DNA of 64,000 nucleotides from Chitinophaga sp. LS1. Lineage in GTDB: Bacteria; Bacteroidota; Bacteroidia; Chitinophagales; Chitinophagaceae. Positions 63,637 to 64,000 of this stretch are shown here, in pieces (the first letter of the stretch is position 1; the number at the start of each line of letters is the position of its first letter). The notes beneath the pieces are model-generated. The model did no database searches. It saw only the letters and a program-made list of their open reading frames with translations, and was not told the DNA's origin. A program made the translations under genes and the position numbers. The stretch covers positions 4,094,501-4,158,500 of the forward strand of contig NZ_CP128362.1 of assembly GCF_034274695.1 (NCBI RefSeq). Direction: 5' to 3'.

Positions 63637-64000
63637 ATGATGAAAAAACTATATTTAACCCTTGCTGGCTGTATCTATATCGCAGCAACTATTTCTGCCC
63701 AAACTACCGGTTTGCAGGAGCAATTACCCCTGTTAATGCACCGTGATCATATTCCCGGCCTGTCGGCTGCCTATATCTATCACGGCAAGGTAACCTGGGT
63801 GCAACATTTCGGTACCGCCGACGAAACTACCCATTCCCCTGTAACAGACAGTACCCTGTTTGAAGCAGCCTCACTTACAAAAGTCGTGACTGCCTATGCC
63901 GCCATGCAACTCATTTCCGAAGGGAAACTTAATCCTGACAAACCGCTCAATGAATACCTGGGTAATAACTACGATATCGGAAACGACCCCCGTATCCACA
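63637..64000 (+). CDS. Serine hydrolase of the beta-lactamase (class C) family, partial
   Basis: The gene starts at ATG 63637 (or 63640) and runs off the window end, so only the first 121 codons are seen. A signal peptide (MMKKLYLTLAGCIYIAATIS, then AQ) is followed by a class C beta-lactamase-like fold with the SxxK motif S-L-T-K in EAASLTKVVTAYAAMQLISE. The family includes beta-lactamases, esterases and D-amino peptidases; the sequence here does not tell which. The protein should be exported to the periplasm. Its 3' end lies outside the window. Confidence 0.85.
   Translation, partial: MMKKLYLTLAGCIYIAATISAQTTGLQEQLPLLMHRDHIPGLSAAYIYHGKVTWVQHFGTADETTHSPVTDSTLFEAASLTKVVTAYAAMQLISEGKLNPDKPLNEYLGNNYDIGNDPRIH

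Overview
The window looks like a chromosomal segment of a Bacteroidota bacterium, most likely a Chitinophagaceae member such as Chitinophaga. Supporting signs are two SusC-type loci (one with SusD, FecR and an ECF sigma factor), a remnant type IX secretion sorting tail, DUF4249 and DUF6520 proteins, many secreted glycosidases, and repeated TAnnTTTG promoter boxes just upstream of start codons. The genus is inferred from general resemblance, not from a search. I saw no rRNA, tRNA or CRISPR array.

Layout. 0.1-11 kb: a GNAT acetyltransferase divergent from a MocR-type regulator, a GH29 fucosidase, a polyprenyl diphosphate synthase, a sigma-factor relic, a glycerophosphodiesterase, a DEAD-box helicase, a short tandem-repeat tract, a GH2 enzyme and a DUF1028 protein. 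11-15 kb: a GH43 relic, queD and a class II ribonucleotide reductase. 15-24.5 kb: a LytS/LytTR two-component pair followed by a TolC / HlyD / FtsX-permease / ATPase efflux set, then a TonB-dependent receptor with a DUF4249 lipoprotein. 24.5-30 kb: cydAB behind a set of direct repeats, an AraC/SDR pair, a TlpA-like thioredoxin and threonine synthase. 30-41.6 kb: an unusual secreted or outer-membrane block. 41.6-43.9 kb: damaged regulators. 43.9-52.2 kb: a WG-repeat protein, glucokinase and a glycerol operon (glpD, glpK, glpF, outer-membrane protein) divergent from a GlpR-like repressor. 52.4-59.1 kb: FecR/ECF sigma and a SusC/SusD pair. 59.2-61.3 kb: a small cassette of a DUF6520 peptide, a MauE/DoxX protein and a LanKC-like lyase-kinase. 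61.3-63.4 kb: a gene-poor stretch and a broken IS110 element. The window ends inside a serine hydrolase gene.

The most striking locus is 30.2-37.1 kb. A SusC-like beta-barrel gene that lacks its plug and carboxypeptidase-regulatory-like domain lies 4 nt upstream of an alpha-2-macroglobulin-like gene. That second gene carries exactly those missing SusC modules in its middle, plus an intact CxEQ thioester motif. The arrangement suggests a TonB-dependent channel split in trans, with the plug carried on a protease-trap-like protein. Four tandem repeats of about 21 bp sit upstream of the pair. The second candidate for new biology is the DUF6520 / MauE / LanKC-like cassette, which resembles a minimal peptide-modification locus.

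Several genes are decayed by internal deletion or frameshift: the sigma factor at 4.5 kb, GH43 at 11.3 kb, an unknown gene at 41.7 kb, the sigma-54/AraC junction at 43.4 kb and IS110 at 62.2 kb. This points to recent turnover of accessory genes.
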